Shown here one piece after another: positions 1 through 9,115 of a stretch of DNA of 64,000 nucleotides. Each line of letters starts with the position of its first letter. Position 1 is the stretch's first letter. Made by a program: the position numbers and the translations under genes. The DNA comes from Betaproteobacteria bacterium (GTDB lineage Bacteria > Pseudomonadota > Gammaproteobacteria > Burkholderiales > Casimicrobiaceae): positions 124,001 through 188,000 of the forward strand of contig JADIZG010000070.1 in assembly GCA_016704895.1 (NCBI GenBank). Direction: 5' to 3'. Below the pieces are notes generated by a model. It did no database searches and had not been told where the DNA came from. It saw only the letters and a list, made by a program, of their open reading frames with translations.

Positions 1-792
1 GGCGACGTCGTGTTCCACCGCGGGCAGGCGATGAAGCCCGCCGAGATCGGCATGCTCGCCTCGCTCGGCGTCAACGAGGTGGCCGTCTACCGCCGGCTCG
101 TCGTCGCGTTCTTCTCGACCGGCGACGAACTGGTGTCGATCGGCACGCCGCTCGCCGCCGGCCAGATCTACGACAGCAACCGCTACACGATCGGCGCGAT
201 GCTCTCCCGCCTGGGCTGCGAGTCGATCGACATGGGCGTCGTGCCGGACGTGCCCGACGCGCTCGAGCGCGCGTTCCGCGAGGCCGCGGAGTGCGCGGAC
301 GTCGTGATCACGTCGGGCGGCGTGTCGGTCGGCGAGGCCGACTACGTGAAGCAGCTGCTCGAGCGGATGGGCGAGGTCGTGTTCTGGAAGATCGCCATGA
401 AGCCCGGCCGTCCGCTCGCCTACGGCCGGATCGGCGGCGCGCATTTCTTCGGCCTGCCGGGCAACCCGGTGAGCGTCATGGTCACGTTCTACCAGTTCGT
501 CCGCGAGGCGCTGCTCGCCCTGCAGGGCCGCACGAACGTCGAGCCGGTGCCGACGTTCAAGGCGGCGCTCGGCGCGCCGATCCGCAAGGCGCCGGGGCGC
601 ACCGAATTCCAGCGCGGCATCCTCGCGCGCGCCGCCGACGGCTCGTGGACGGTGCGCACGACCGGCGACCAGGGTTCGGGCATCCTCTCGTCGATGTCGC
701 AGGCGAACTGCTTCATCGTGCTCCCGGCCGAGGCCGGCAACCTCGACGCGGGGTCGCCGGTCGACGTGCAACCGCTCGAGGGGTTGATCTGA
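1..792 (+). CDS. moeA: Molybdopterin molybdenumtransferase MoeA, C-terminal part
   Basis: The gene enters from the left edge, so its N-terminus is missing. MoeA inserts molybdate into adenylylated molybdopterin, the last step of molybdenum cofactor synthesis, in the cytoplasm. The visible part holds the MoCF-binding core with TSGGVSVGEADY (near 313-348), the GLPGNPVS loop (near 450-474) and a complete C-terminal beta-barrel domain IV ending in a TGA at 790-792. The family is usually about 400 residues, so roughly 140 are off the window. The next gene starts about 125 bases downstream and looks functionally unrelated. Identification is secure. Confidence 0.93.
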   Translation, partial: GDVVFHRGQAMKPAEIGMLASLGVNEVAVYRRLVVAFFSTGDELVSIGTPLAAGQIYDSNRYTIGAMLSRLGCESIDMGVVPDVPDALERAFREAAECADVVITSGGVSVGEADYVKQLLERMGEVVFWKIAMKPGRPLAYGRIGGAHFFGLPGNPVSVMVTFYQFVREALLALQGRTNVEPVPTFKAALGAPIRKAPGRTEFQRGILARAADGSWTVRTTGDQGSGILSSMSQANCFIVLPAEAGNLDAGSPVDVQPLEGLI

Positions 793-916
793 CGCGGGGG
801 CCGGAGTAGATTCACGGCCGGGGCAATTCGCAGACGCCCCGCCGCATCGACGAGCTGTCCGTCCAAGCTCTGCGCCGACGTCACGGGCCGCGAGGCCCGC
901 AATGGAGGCGACAGCC

Positions 917-1750
917 ATGGATGCGGTTCGCAACGATTCCCCGCCTTTCCCCCGCACGATCACGATCGAAGCCTTCCGACAGCTGCGCGGGGCCTTCCCG
1001 CCGCCGCAGGTGCTCGACGTCCGGCGCACACCCGCCTTCGAGAGCGATCCCGTCGTGATCCCCGGCGCGGTGCGCTGTGCGCCCGAGGAGGTTCCCGCCC
1101 TCGCCGGCACGCTCGAGCCCTGGCGGCCGGTCGTGGCGGTCTGCGTGTACGGCCATGAAGTCAGCCAGGACGCCGCGTCGCAGCTCGCGTCGGCCGGGCT
1201 CGACGCGCGTTCGCTCGACGGCGGCATCGACCGGTGGCGCGCCGAAGGCGGCACCGTCGTGCCATGGCGGGCCGCCACGCGCTGGGTCACCCGCGAGCGG
1301 CCGAAGATCGACCGCATCGCCTGCCCCTGGCTCATCCGCCGGTTCGTCGACCCGTCGGCGCGGTTCTTCTATGTGCCCAATGACGAGGTACGCGCGTTCG
1401 CCGCGTCGCACGACGCGACGCCGTACGACGTCCCGGACGTCGACTACTCGCACCGTGGCGCCGAGTGCAGCTTCGACGCGTTCGTCCGTCGCCACGGCCT
1501 CGCCGATCCCGCGCTCGCGAGGCTCGCGGCGATCGTGCGCGGCGCCGACACCGGAGCGCTCGACCTCGCCGCACAGGCACCGGGGTTGCTCGCCGTATCG
1601 CTGGGACTGTCGCGCATGATCGCCGACGACCATGCGATGCTGCGCTTCGGGATGCTCGTCTACGACGCGCTCTACGCGTGGTGCCGTGAGGCCACCGGCG
1701 AAGCGCACGGCTGGAACCCGGACGCGCTCCGCGTCCCCGCGGCGCACTGA
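917..1750 (+). CDS. chrB: Chromate resistance protein ChrB (rhodanese + ChrB C-terminal domain)
   Basis: The N-terminal third resembles a rhodanese domain (VLDVRRTPAFE, then the active-loop region VCVYGHEVSQ with Cys in the catalytic position). The remainder is the ChrB C-terminal domain, with RPKIDRIACPWLIRRFVDP and the conserved DVDYSHRGAECSFDAF segment. ChrB accompanies the chromate exporter ChrA as a regulator or accessory factor. I chose ATG 917 because GGAGG at 904-908 sits 8 bases upstream; the in-frame ATG at 902 would overlap that ribosome site. The chrA start follows after only 9 bases, so the two are co-transcribed. Confidence 0.85.
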   Translation: MDAVRNDSPPFPRTITIEAFRQLRGAFPPPQVLDVRRTPAFESDPVVIPGAVRCAPEEVPALAGTLEPWRPVVAVCVYGHEVSQDAASQLASAGLDARSLDGGIDRWRAEGGTVVPWRAATRWVTRERPKIDRIACPWLIRRFVDPSARFFYVPNDEVRAFAASHDATPYDVPDVDYSHRGAECSFDAFVRRHGLADPALARLAAIVRGADTGALDLAAQAPGLLAVSLGLSRMIADDHAMLRFGMLVYDALYAWCREATGEAHGWNPDALRVPAAH

Positions 1751-1759
1751 AGGACCGCC

Positions 1760-3125
1760 GTGGACGTCGCAAATCCTGTGTCGCAGCCTCCTCCGCGCGC
1801 GCCGACGCGCGCCGAGGCCTTCCGCTTCTGGCTCAAGCTCGGCTTCATCAGCTTCGGCGGCCCGGCCGGCCAGATCGCGATCATGCATCGGGAGCTCGTC
1901 GACGAGCGCCGCTGGATCTCCGAGCGGCGCTTCCTGCACGCGCTCAACTACTGCATGCTGCTGCCGGGGCCGGAAGCGACGCAGCTCGCGACCTACCTGG
2001 GCTGGCTGCTGCACCGGACCCGCGGCGGGATCGTCGCGGGCACGCTGTTCGTGCTGCCCTCGCTCGCGATTCTCTCGACGTTGGCGTGGATCTACCTGCG
2101 CTGGGGCCACGTGCCGGCGATCGCCGGCGCGCTCTCGGGCGTGAAGCCGGTCGTCGTCGCGATCGTCCTGCACGCCGCGTGGCGCATCGGCAAGCGCACG
2201 CTGCGCCATCCGCTGCTCTGGGCGATCGCGGTCGCGGCGTTCGTCGCGCTGGAGGGATTCGACGTTCCGTTCCCGGCGATCGTCGTCGGCGCGGCGCTCG
2301 CCGGCGTCGCGCTGGCGCGCGTCGAACCACGGGCGTTTTCCGGAGGCCTCGGACACGCGTCGGGCGCCGGCGCGCACGCCCCCGCGGTCATCGACGACGA
2401 CACGCCGACGCCGCCGCACGCGCGCTGGTCTGCCCGTCGCTTCGTCGCGGTCGTCGCCGTCTTCGTCGCGATCTGGGGCCGCGGCGTTCGGTGCGCTCGT
2501 CGCGGCGTTCGGCACGAACGGGACGCTGGCCGCCATGGGATGGTTCTTCACCAAGGCCGCGCTCGTGACGTTCGGCGGCGCCTACGCGGTGCTCCCGTAC
2601 ATCGTGCAGCACGCGGTCGACCACCAGGGCTGGCTCACCGCCTCGCAGATGATCGACGGGCTCGCGCTCGGCGAGACGACGCCGGGCCCGCTGATCATGG
2701 TCGTCGCGTTCGTCGGATTCGTCGGCGCCTGGACGCACGCGCCGTTCGGACCGGACGCGCTGGCCGCGGCAGGCGTTGCGGGCGCGAGCGTCGCGACGTT
2801 CTTCACGTTCCTGCCGTCGTTCCTGTTCATCCTCGCCGGCGGGCCGCTCATCGAGGCATCGCACGGCAACGCGCGCGTGACCGCCCCGCTCATCGGAATC
2901 ACGGCGGCGGTCGTCGGCGTCGTGGCGAGCCTGGCCGTGTTCTTCGGCGTCCACGTGTTCTGGCCCGGCGGCTTCGCGGCCGCGCAGCCGCTGCAGGGCC
3001 TCGACGCGTGGTCGGTCGCGACCTTCGCCGTCGCGCTCGTCGCGCTGTTCAGGGCCGGCGTCGGCATGATCCCGCTCGTTTTCGCAGGGGCAGCTGCCGG
3101 TCTTGTCCGCGTCCTCGTGGCCTGA
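1760..3125 (+). pseudogene. chrA: Chromate transporter ChrA, single-base frameshift
   Basis: ChrA (CHR family) is an inner-membrane exporter of chromate. The first half begins at GTG 1760 behind AAGGA and carries the family signature FGGPAGQIAIMHRE. The second half carries the homologous repeat FGGAYAVLPYI and GETTPGPLI. The halves lie in different frames: removing one G from the GGGG run at 2475-2478 restores one protein of about 455 residues through IWAAAFGALVAAF. The acidic/proline linker DDDTPTPPHA joins the two homologous halves, as is normal for long ChrA. The break lies in a homopolymer, so a sequencing error is as likely as a real mutation. It forms an operon with chrB. Confidence 0.85.
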
Positions 3126-3230
3126 TGCCGGACGACGGTGTTTGCGCGTCGGGGCGCGCAGGCGGCGCCGCCAAGGCAAAACCGAGGCCGAACACGAACT
3201 GGGGGACGACGCGCCGCGCGAAGTCGTTCG

Positions 3231-3638
3231 TCATCTGATCGCCCATTCGTGCCCGCATTTGCGGCAGCGGACGCGGATCGAGCGTCCCTGGACCGCGCTC
3301 GCGTCGCGCGACGCCGACACGATCGCAAGCTTGCCGTAGGTGCGACAGGCGCCACAGGTCGCCTGCTCGGCGACGTGCTCGGCGAGGAAGAGCTGCCGGT
3401 TGAATCGCAGCCACGCGTAGAGGCACAGTGCCGCGCCCCCCGCGCCGACGGCGAGCAGCACGAGCATCCCGCCGATCGACTCGCCGAACGAGATCACCTC
3501 GATCGCGATCGCGGTCAGGATGAGCGACAGGAAGCCGGTGACGAGCCAGGCATGGCCCTCGATCAGCTGCCGCTCGTACCAGCGGCGGAAGCCCTGTTCC
3601 CGGATGGCGTCGGCGGCGTCCATGGGCGTGTCGCGCAT
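3231..3638 (-). CDS. Small membrane protein with C-terminal zinc ribbon, unknown function
   Basis: A 135-residue protein that I do not recognise by name. Residues 28-50 and 56-78 form two hydrophobic helices. The cytosolic tail holds two Cys pairs (CGAC near 95 and CRKCGHEW near 125), typical of a zinc ribbon. The start could be ATG 3638 or the in-frame ATG 3623. It is convergent with chrA and divergent from the ABC operon at 3726, so it is probably a lone transcription unit. Function cannot be inferred from the neighbours. Confidence 0.6.
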   Translation of the reverse strand: MRDTPMDAADAIREQGFRRWYERQLIEGHAWLVTGFLSLILTAIAIEVISFGESIGGMLVLLAVGAGGAALCLYAWLRFNRQLFLAEHVAEQATCGACRTYGKLAIVSASRDASAVQGRSIRVRCRKCGHEWAIR

Positions 3639-3725
3639 CAGTCTACGCCCCGCCGCCGCGAGCGACAAACGCGCGCCGCGGGCGTCGCGTTGCGCGCCGG
3701 CGCCGCTGCCGATACTCTCGGCCGA

Positions 3726-4397
3726 GTGATCGTCCTCACCCGACTCGCGCGCGCCTGGCCCGGCCCGCCGCCGCGCCCGCTCTTCAGCGGTCTCGACCTC
3801 GCGATCGCGCGCGGCGAAATCGTCGCGATCCTCGGCGAGTCCGGCTCGGGCAAGTCGACGGTGTTCAACCTGATCGCCGGCCTCGACCGTCCCGACGAGG
3901 GCGAGGTCGCCGTCGACGGCGTCGTCCTCTCGTCGCTCGACGACGACGCGCGAACGCGGTTCCGGCGCGAGCGGGTGGGCTTCGTGTTCCAGGCGTTCCA
4001 CGTGCTCCCCTACCTCGACGTCGCGCACAACGTGGCGCTGCCGCTCGCGCTCAACGGCGTGCGCGACGCATCGCGCGACGCGCGAGTCGCCGCGCTGCTC
4101 GGCGCGGTCGGGCTTGCGGACCGGAGATCGAGCATGCCGCGCGAGCTGTCGGGCGGAGAGCTGCAGCGCGTCGCGATCGCGCGCGCGCTCGTCCACGCGC
4201 CGGCGGTCGTCCTCGCCGACGAGCCGACCGGCAACCTCGATCCGCGCACCGCGGCGGCGATCGTCGCGCTGCTGCGCGACACGATCAAGGCGAGCGGCGC
4301 GACCGGCGTGATCGTCACGCACTCGCACGCGGCGGCAGCGATCGCCGACCGCGTGCTCGCGCTCACGCCCGACGGGCTCGTCCCTGCGCAGGCATGA
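3726..4397 (+). CDS. ABC transporter ATP-binding protein (LolD/MacB/AttE type)
   Basis: This nucleotide-binding subunit of about 223 residues belongs to the family that drives FtsX-like permeases. Visible motifs are Walker A GESGSGKST, Q-loop VFQAFHVLPYLD, signature LSGGELQR, Walker B VVLADEPT followed by GNLDPRT, and the H-loop VTHSH. Start is GTG 3726, just inside the gap after the divergent small gene. The stop overlaps the permease start by ATGA at 4394-4397, so the two are translationally coupled. With the permease and the lipocalin-like protein it resembles AttE of the AttEFGH system. The substrate is unknown. Confidence 0.85.
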   Translation: MIVLTRLARAWPGPPPRPLFSGLDLAIARGEIVAILGESGSGKSTVFNLIAGLDRPDEGEVAVDGVVLSSLDDDARTRFRRERVGFVFQAFHVLPYLDVAHNVALPLALNGVRDASRDARVAALLGAVGLADRRSSMPRELSGGELQRVAIARALVHAPAVVLADEPTGNLDPRTAAAIVALLRDTIKASGATGVIVTHSHAAAAIADRVLALTPDGLVPAQA

Positions 4398-6901
4398 CGA
4401 ACGCGCTGCAGGTCGCCGGCGCCGTCATGCAAGGGGCGTTCGGCGCGAACAGCGGCCGCACCGCGATCGCCACGCTCGCGATCGCCCTGGGCGTCGCGCT
4501 CGGCTTCGCGATCCGGACGGTCAACCAGTCGGCCGTCGACGAGTTCACGGCGGGTGTCGCCACGCTGTCGGGCAACGCGGATCTCGTCGTCCGCGGCCCC
4601 GGCGACGGCTTCGACGAATCCGTCTACCCGACGATCGCGCGCCTCGGCGCGGTCGCCGTCGCCTCGCCGGTCGTCGAGGTCGACGCGAGGCTCCCGGGCC
4701 GCGACGAGTCGCTGCGACTCTCGGGCATCGACGTGTTCCGGGCCGCCGCGGTGACGCCCGCGCTCGTCGGTCGCGGCGGAACCGCGCTCGACCTCCTGCG
4801 CCCGGACCGCGTGTTCCTGTCGCCCGCGGCGCTCGCCCGGCTCGGGCTGGCCTCCGGCGACGAGCTCGTCGTCCAGGCAGGAACCACGGTCCTGACCTTC
4901 GTCGTCGGGGGGTCGATCGAGGCCTCGGCCGGCCAGCTTGCCGGCGCTGTCGACATCGCCGCGGCCCAGGATGCGTTCGGCCGGACCGGCCGTCTTTCGC
5001 GCGTCGACGTGCGCCTGAGGCCCGGCGCCGACGTCGACGCGGCACGCGCGGCGATCGCGAGCGTCCTCCCGGCCGGCGTGAGCGTCGCGCGGCCCTCCGA
5101 CGCCGCCGACATGGCGGCGCGCATGACGCGCGCCTACCGCGTCAATCTCGACGTCCTCGCGCTCGTCGCGCTGTTCACCGGCAGCCTGCTCGTCTTCTCG
5201 ACCCAGGCGCTGTCGGTGGTCCGGCGGCGGACGCAGTTCGCGCTGCTCCGCACGCTCGGCCTGCCGCGACGGCGGCTCGCTGGCGTGCTGCTCGCCGAAG
5301 GCGCACTCGTCGGCGCGGCGGGATCGGTCATCGGGATCGCCGCCGGCTACGCGCTCGCGTCGATGCTGCTGCGTGCTTTCGGCGCCGATCTCGGTGCCGG
5401 CTTCTTTCGCGGCGAGGCGCCGGCGCCGTCCTTCTCCCTCCTGTCGGCGCTGGCCTTCGTCGCGCTCGGGATCGCCGCGGCTGCGGCGGGCGCGTGGCTG
5501 CCCGCGATCGAGGCCGCACGGGCATCGCCCGCGGCGGCGCTGAAGGCCGGCGACGACGAAGCGATGTTCGGCAGGCTCGCCTCCCCCGTGCCGGGCATCG
5601 CGTGCCTGGGGTTCGCGCTCGCGATCGTCTGGCTGCCGCCGGTCGGCGGGCTGCCGATGTTCGGCTACGCGGCGATCGCCCTGATGCTCGTCGGCACGCT
5701 CCTGCTGCTGCCACGGATCACCCGCGCGATCCTCTCCCGCGTGCTGCACCCGCGGTCGACGGGCGCAGCGCTCGCGCTCGACAGCCTGCGCGCGGCGCCC
5801 GGGCAGGCGACCGTGAGCCTCGCGGCGATCGTCGCGGCCGTCGCGCTCGCCGTGTCGATGGCGATCATGGTCGCGTCGTTCCGCGAGTCGCTCGCCGACT
5901 GGCTCGACCGCGTGCTGCCGGCCGACGTCTACGTGCGCTCGGGCGGCGCGACCGGCTCGGCCTGGCTCGCGCCCGAGGACCAGCGCGCCCTCGCGAGCCT
6001 GCCCGGCGTGCGCCATGCCGAGTTTCTGCGCGCCACCCGGCTCCAGGCGAGCGATGGGGATCCGCCGGTCACGCTGCTCGCGCGCGACATCGACCGCGCT
6101 CAGGCCGCGCAGCGGCTCCCCGTCGTCGGCGAGACGACGGACGCGTTCCGCGAGGGCACCGCGCCCGCCTGGGTGAGCGAGGCCTACGCCGACCGCTATC
6201 GCGTCGCGCCCGGCACGACGATCCGATTGCCGATCGCCGGGCGCAACGCCGAATTCACGGTCGCGGGCGTGTGGCGGGACTACGCGCGCCAGACCGGCGC
6301 GGTGATCGTCGAGCGCACCGTCTACGCGCGCCTGGCGGGGGACGACCGGGTCAACGACGCCGCGCTGTGGCTGGCGCCGGACGCTACGCCCGGTCGCGTG
6401 CGGGACGCGATCGACGCGCACTTCGGCCGCGACCGCGTGACGATCGCCACCCCCGGCGAGATCCGCGCGATCTCGCTCGCGGTCTTCGACCGGACGTTCG
6501 CGGTGACCTACGCGCTCGAGGCCGTCGCGATCGCGATCGGGCTCGTCGGGCTCTCGGCGTCGTTCGGCGCGCTCGCGCTCGCGCGCCGCCGCGAGTTCGG
6601 CGTGCTGCGTCACCTGGGCATGACACGCCGGCAGATCGGCGCGATGCTCGCGGCCGAGGGCGCGATCGTGAGCGCGGTCGGGCTCGCGGTCGGGCTCGCG
6701 CTCGGCGGCGCGATCAGCGTGATCCTCGTGCACGTCGTCAACCGCCAGTCGTTCCGCTGGAGCATGGACCTGCACCTGCCGGCCGCGCAGCTCGCCGCCT
6801 TCTGCGTCGCGATGCTCACGCTCGCGACGGTCACCGCCCTGGCGAGCGCGCGGCGGGCGACCGCCGGCGACACGGTGATGGCGGTGAAGGAGGACTGGTG
6901 A
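4394..6901 (+). CDS. FtsX-family ABC permease, two permease units fused (AttF-AttG-like)
   Basis: An 835-residue inner-membrane protein. It has an N-terminal transmembrane helix (residues about 15-38), a periplasmic MacB-like core domain, three helices of an FtsX domain (about 255-385), then a second copy: helices, periplasmic domain and a C-terminal FtsX domain (about 700-820). The RRRTQFALLRTLGLPRRRL and RRREFGVLRHLGMTRRQI segments are the duplicated coupling regions that meet the ATPase. In AttEFGH systems these units are normally two proteins (AttF, AttG). The 3' end overlaps the next gene (GTGA at 6898-6901). Likely exports or extracts a lipid or peptide substrate, not identifiable here. 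Confidence 0.85.
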   Translation: MTNALQVAGAVMQGAFGANSGRTAIATLAIALGVALGFAIRTVNQSAVDEFTAGVATLSGNADLVVRGPGDGFDESVYPTIARLGAVAVASPVVEVDARLPGRDESLRLSGIDVFRAAAVTPALVGRGGTALDLLRPDRVFLSPAALARLGLASGDELVVQAGTTVLTFVVGGSIEASAGQLAGAVDIAAAQDAFGRTGRLSRVDVRLRPGADVDAARAAIASVLPAGVSVARPSDAADMAARMTRAYRVNLDVLALVALFTGSLLVFSTQALSVVRRRTQFALLRTLGLPRRRLAGVLLAEGALVGAAGSVIGIAAGYALASMLLRAFGADLGAGFFRGEAPAPSFSLLSALAFVALGIAAAAAGAWLPAIEAARASPAAALKAGDDEAMFGRLASPVPGIACLGFALAIVWLPPVGGLPMFGYAAIALMLVGTLLLLPRITRAILSRVLHPRSTGAALALDSLRAAPGQATVSLAAIVAAVALAVSMAIMVASFRESLADWLDRVLPADVYVRSGGATGSAWLAPEDQRALASLPGVRHAEFLRATRLQASDGDPPVTLLARDIDRAQAAQRLPVVGETTDAFREGTAPAWVSEAYADRYRVAPGTTIRLPIAGRNAEFTVAGVWRDYARQTGAVIVERTVYARLAGDDRVNDAALWLAPDATPGRVRDAIDAHFGRDRVTIATPGEIRAISLAVFDRTFAVTYALEAVAIAIGLVGLSASFGALALARRREFGVLRHLGMTRRQIGAMLAAEGAIVSAVGLAVGLALGGAISVILVHVVNRQSFRWSMDLHLPAAQLAAFCVAMLTLATVTALASARRATAGDTVMAVKEDW

Positions 6902-7974
6902 ACCCGGCGCGCCGCCGCGCGATCGCCGTGCTGTCGCTCGCCGGCCTGCCGCGCGCGGGCCTCGCCGGCGTCGCGTATCCGGACGTCCGGTCGGGGGCGT
7001 CCATCGCGTTTCCGCGCGACCACGGCAGCCATCCGGACTTCCGCACCGAGTGGTGGTACGTCACCGGGTGGACGACCGACGCGTCCGGCGTGGACCGCGG
7101 CGTGCAGGTCACGTTCTTCCGCAACCGGCCGGGCATCGCCGAGTCGTCGGCCAGCGCGTTCGCGCCGCGCGAGCTCCTGTTCGCGCACGCCGCGATCGCG
7201 GACGCCGGCATCGGGCGGCTCGTGCACGACCAGCGCGCCGCGCGCGCCGGCCTCGGACTCGCTTCCGCGTCGACGTCGACGACCGACGTGCGCCTCGACG
7301 ACTGGTCGCTGGTTCGGGAGGGCGAGCGCTACCGGGCCCGCGTCCGGGCGCGCGACTTCGCGATCGACCTCGCGTTCGCCGCGACGCAGCCGGTCCTCCT
7401 GCAAGGCGAGCGCGGCGTGTCGCGCAAGGGACCGCTGCCCGGGCAGGCGAGCGGCTACTACAGCGTCCCCCAGCTCGACGTCGACGGAACGATCGCGGTC
7501 GCGGGCCGGACGCATGCGGTCCGGGGCCGCGCCTGGCTCGACCACGAGTGGTCGAGCGCCTACCTCGCGCCCGAGGCGGCCGGCTGGGACTGGATCGGCA
7601 CGAACCTCGACGACGGCGGAGCACTGATGGCGTTCCGGATGCGGAGCCGCGGCGGCGGGACGTTCTGGGCCGGCGGGACGCTGCGCGAGGCCTCCGGACG
7701 CACTCGCACGTTCGCCCCGCACGAGGTGGCGTTCATTCCCGGCCGCCCCTGGCGCTCGCCGCGCACCGGCATCGTCTATCCGGTGACCTTCGAGGTGCGC
7801 GTGGGCGACCTCTCGGTCACGCTCGATCCGCTGATGGACGACCAGGAGCTCGACGCCCGCGGCAGCGTCGGCATCGTCTACTGGGAAGGCGCGGTGCGCG
7901 TCCGCGGCCCCGGCGAGCTGGCCGGTCGCGGCTATCTCGAGCTCACCGGCTACGGCGAGCCCCTCGTGCTGTGA
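6898..7974 (+). CDS. Secreted lipocalin-like (CrtC/AttH) protein
   Basis: A 358-residue exported protein of the AttH/CrtC-like family (two lipocalin-type beta-barrels, often annotated as predicted secreted hydrolase or carotenoid 1,2-hydratase). The N-terminal 25 residues look like a signal peptide. Family hallmarks are RTEWWYVTGW near residue 45, WLDHEWSSAYLAP with WDWIGTNLDDGG mid-protein, and YWEGAV plus GRGYLELTGYG at the end. GTG 6898 is supported by AAGGAGG just upstream and by overlap with the permease stop. As third gene of the ABC operon it is probably the periplasmic partner. A carotenoid role is unlikely without crt neighbours. Confidence 0.8.
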   Translation: MNPARRRAIAVLSLAGLPRAGLAGVAYPDVRSGASIAFPRDHGSHPDFRTEWWYVTGWTTDASGVDRGVQVTFFRNRPGIAESSASAFAPRELLFAHAAIADAGIGRLVHDQRAARAGLGLASASTSTTDVRLDDWSLVREGERYRARVRARDFAIDLAFAATQPVLLQGERGVSRKGPLPGQASGYYSVPQLDVDGTIAVAGRTHAVRGRAWLDHEWSSAYLAPEAAGWDWIGTNLDDGGALMAFRMRSRGGGTFWAGGTLREASGRTRTFAPHEVAFIPGRPWRSPRTGIVYPVTFEVRVGDLSVTLDPLMDDQELDARGSVGIVYWEGAVRVRGPGELAGRGYLELTGYGEPLVL

Positions 7975-8086
7975 ACCTACCGTAAGGTCCTGCCGGCGCG
8001 CGCGACTGTCGGACAGGGCCTGGCGCGTGGAACCCCGGCGCGATTCGCGGGTCCATCCCTGAATCGGGTAACACGAGGAGGCTTCG

Positions 8087-8638
8087 ATGGACCGCCGCAC
8101 GCTGCTGACGATGCTCGCCACCCTGCCCTTCGTGCGCTCCGCCACGGCCGCGGGCCCGGTGCCGCCGGGCGCGACGACGCCGCAGGTCGAGGAGCTCCGC
8201 AACGGCTGGCGCTCGCTGCTGGCGAAGGACGCCGACGTCGCGAAGGACGCCACGCCGCTCAAGCTCGCCGCGGACGAGTGGCGCAAGCGCCTGTCGCCCG
8301 ATGCGTACAAGGTCCTGCGCGACGAGGGCACCGAGCGCCCGTTCACGAGCCCGCTCGACGGCGAGAAGCGCAAGGGCGTGTTCGTGTGCGCAGGATGCGC
8401 CTGGCCCGTCTTCACGTCGGCGATGAAGTACGACAGCGGCACGGGTTGGCCGTCGTTCTTCACGACCATTCCGGGGGCGTTCGAAACGTCGAGCGATTTC
8501 AGGATCCTCTACCCGCGCATCGAGTACCACTGCGCGAAGTGCGGCGGACACCACGGCCACGTGTTCGACGACGGTCCGCGGCCCACGCTCCAGCGCTGGT
8601 GCAACAACGGGGTCGCACTCCGGTTCATTCCCGCCTAG
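8087..8638 (+). CDS. msrB: Peptide-methionine (R)-S-oxide reductase MsrB, exported form
   Basis: MsrB reduces methionine-R-sulfoxide in proteins. The 183-residue product begins with MDRRTLLTMLATLPF, a signal or Tat-like leader ending near ATAAG, so it probably works in the periplasm. The MsrB fold follows: CAGCAWP and CAKCGG provide the four zinc cysteines, SGTGWPSF is the conserved substrate loop, and QRWCNNGVALRFIP contains the catalytic Cys (usually RYCxN). GAGGAGG at about 8075-8081 precedes ATG 8087. It stands alone after the AttH-like gene. Confidence 0.9.
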   Translation: MDRRTLLTMLATLPFVRSATAAGPVPPGATTPQVEELRNGWRSLLAKDADVAKDATPLKLAADEWRKRLSPDAYKVLRDEGTERPFTSPLDGEKRKGVFVCAGCAWPVFTSAMKYDSGTGWPSFFTTIPGAFETSSDFRILYPRIEYHCAKCGGHHGHVFDDGPRPTLQRWCNNGVALRFIPA

Positions 8639-8742
8639 CCTTTCCCGGGCGTGGTCGGCACGCGGCACGCCCGCCGCGGATCGCCGCCGCGATGGCGGCA
8701 TCGCGTATCCTTCCGTCTTCGGCTCCCCTCACCTGCGCCACG

Positions 8743-9111
8743 ATGGACAACGACCCCCGCGTGTTCTTCGCCGCCGAGCGCACGCTGCTCGCGTGGGTAC
8801 GCACCGGCATCGCCGTGATGGCGCTGGGCTTCGTCGTCGAGCGGTTCGGCTTCTTCATGGCCCTGGTCGTGCAGCAGGGGGGAGCGGTCACCAGGCCGAT
8901 GCACACGACGGCCTCGAGCGTGATCGGCACGCTGCTGGTCGCCGCCGGCGCGGGCGTGATCGCGTTCGCCACCGTGCAGCACGCGCGCTTCGTGCGCACG
9001 CTGCCGGCCAGCGACCTGCCGCCGAGCTACAAGATCGGCTGGGCGCTCGGGTTCTCGATCGCGTTCTCGGTGCTCGGCACGGCGCTCGCGATCTATCTCG
9101 CGCTGAGCTGA
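8743..9111 (+). CDS. DUF202 (YidH-like) membrane protein
   Basis: A 122-residue protein of the DUF202 family. It opens with FFAAERTLLAWVRTGIAVMALGF, the diagnostic N-terminal stretch, and has three transmembrane helices (about residues 16-40, 58-80, 97-120). Function is unknown for the family. ATG 8743 is the first start in the family-conserved frame. The gene is convergent with relA; the space between holds the interspersed hairpin repeat. Confidence 0.8.
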   Translation: MDNDPRVFFAAERTLLAWVRTGIAVMALGFVVERFGFFMALVVQQGGAVTRPMHTTASSVIGTLLVAAGAGVIAFATVQHARFVRTLPASDLPPSYKIGWALGFSIAFSVLGTALAIYLALS

Positions 9112-9115
9112 AGGC

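Noticed and set aside
4010..6775. Very long open frame on the minus strand (over 900 codons) opposite the permease
   Set aside because: It mirrors the codon pattern of the true gene in high-GC DNA. The product is Arg/Asp/Glu-rich low complexity with no motif, while the plus strand encodes a clear FtsX permease.
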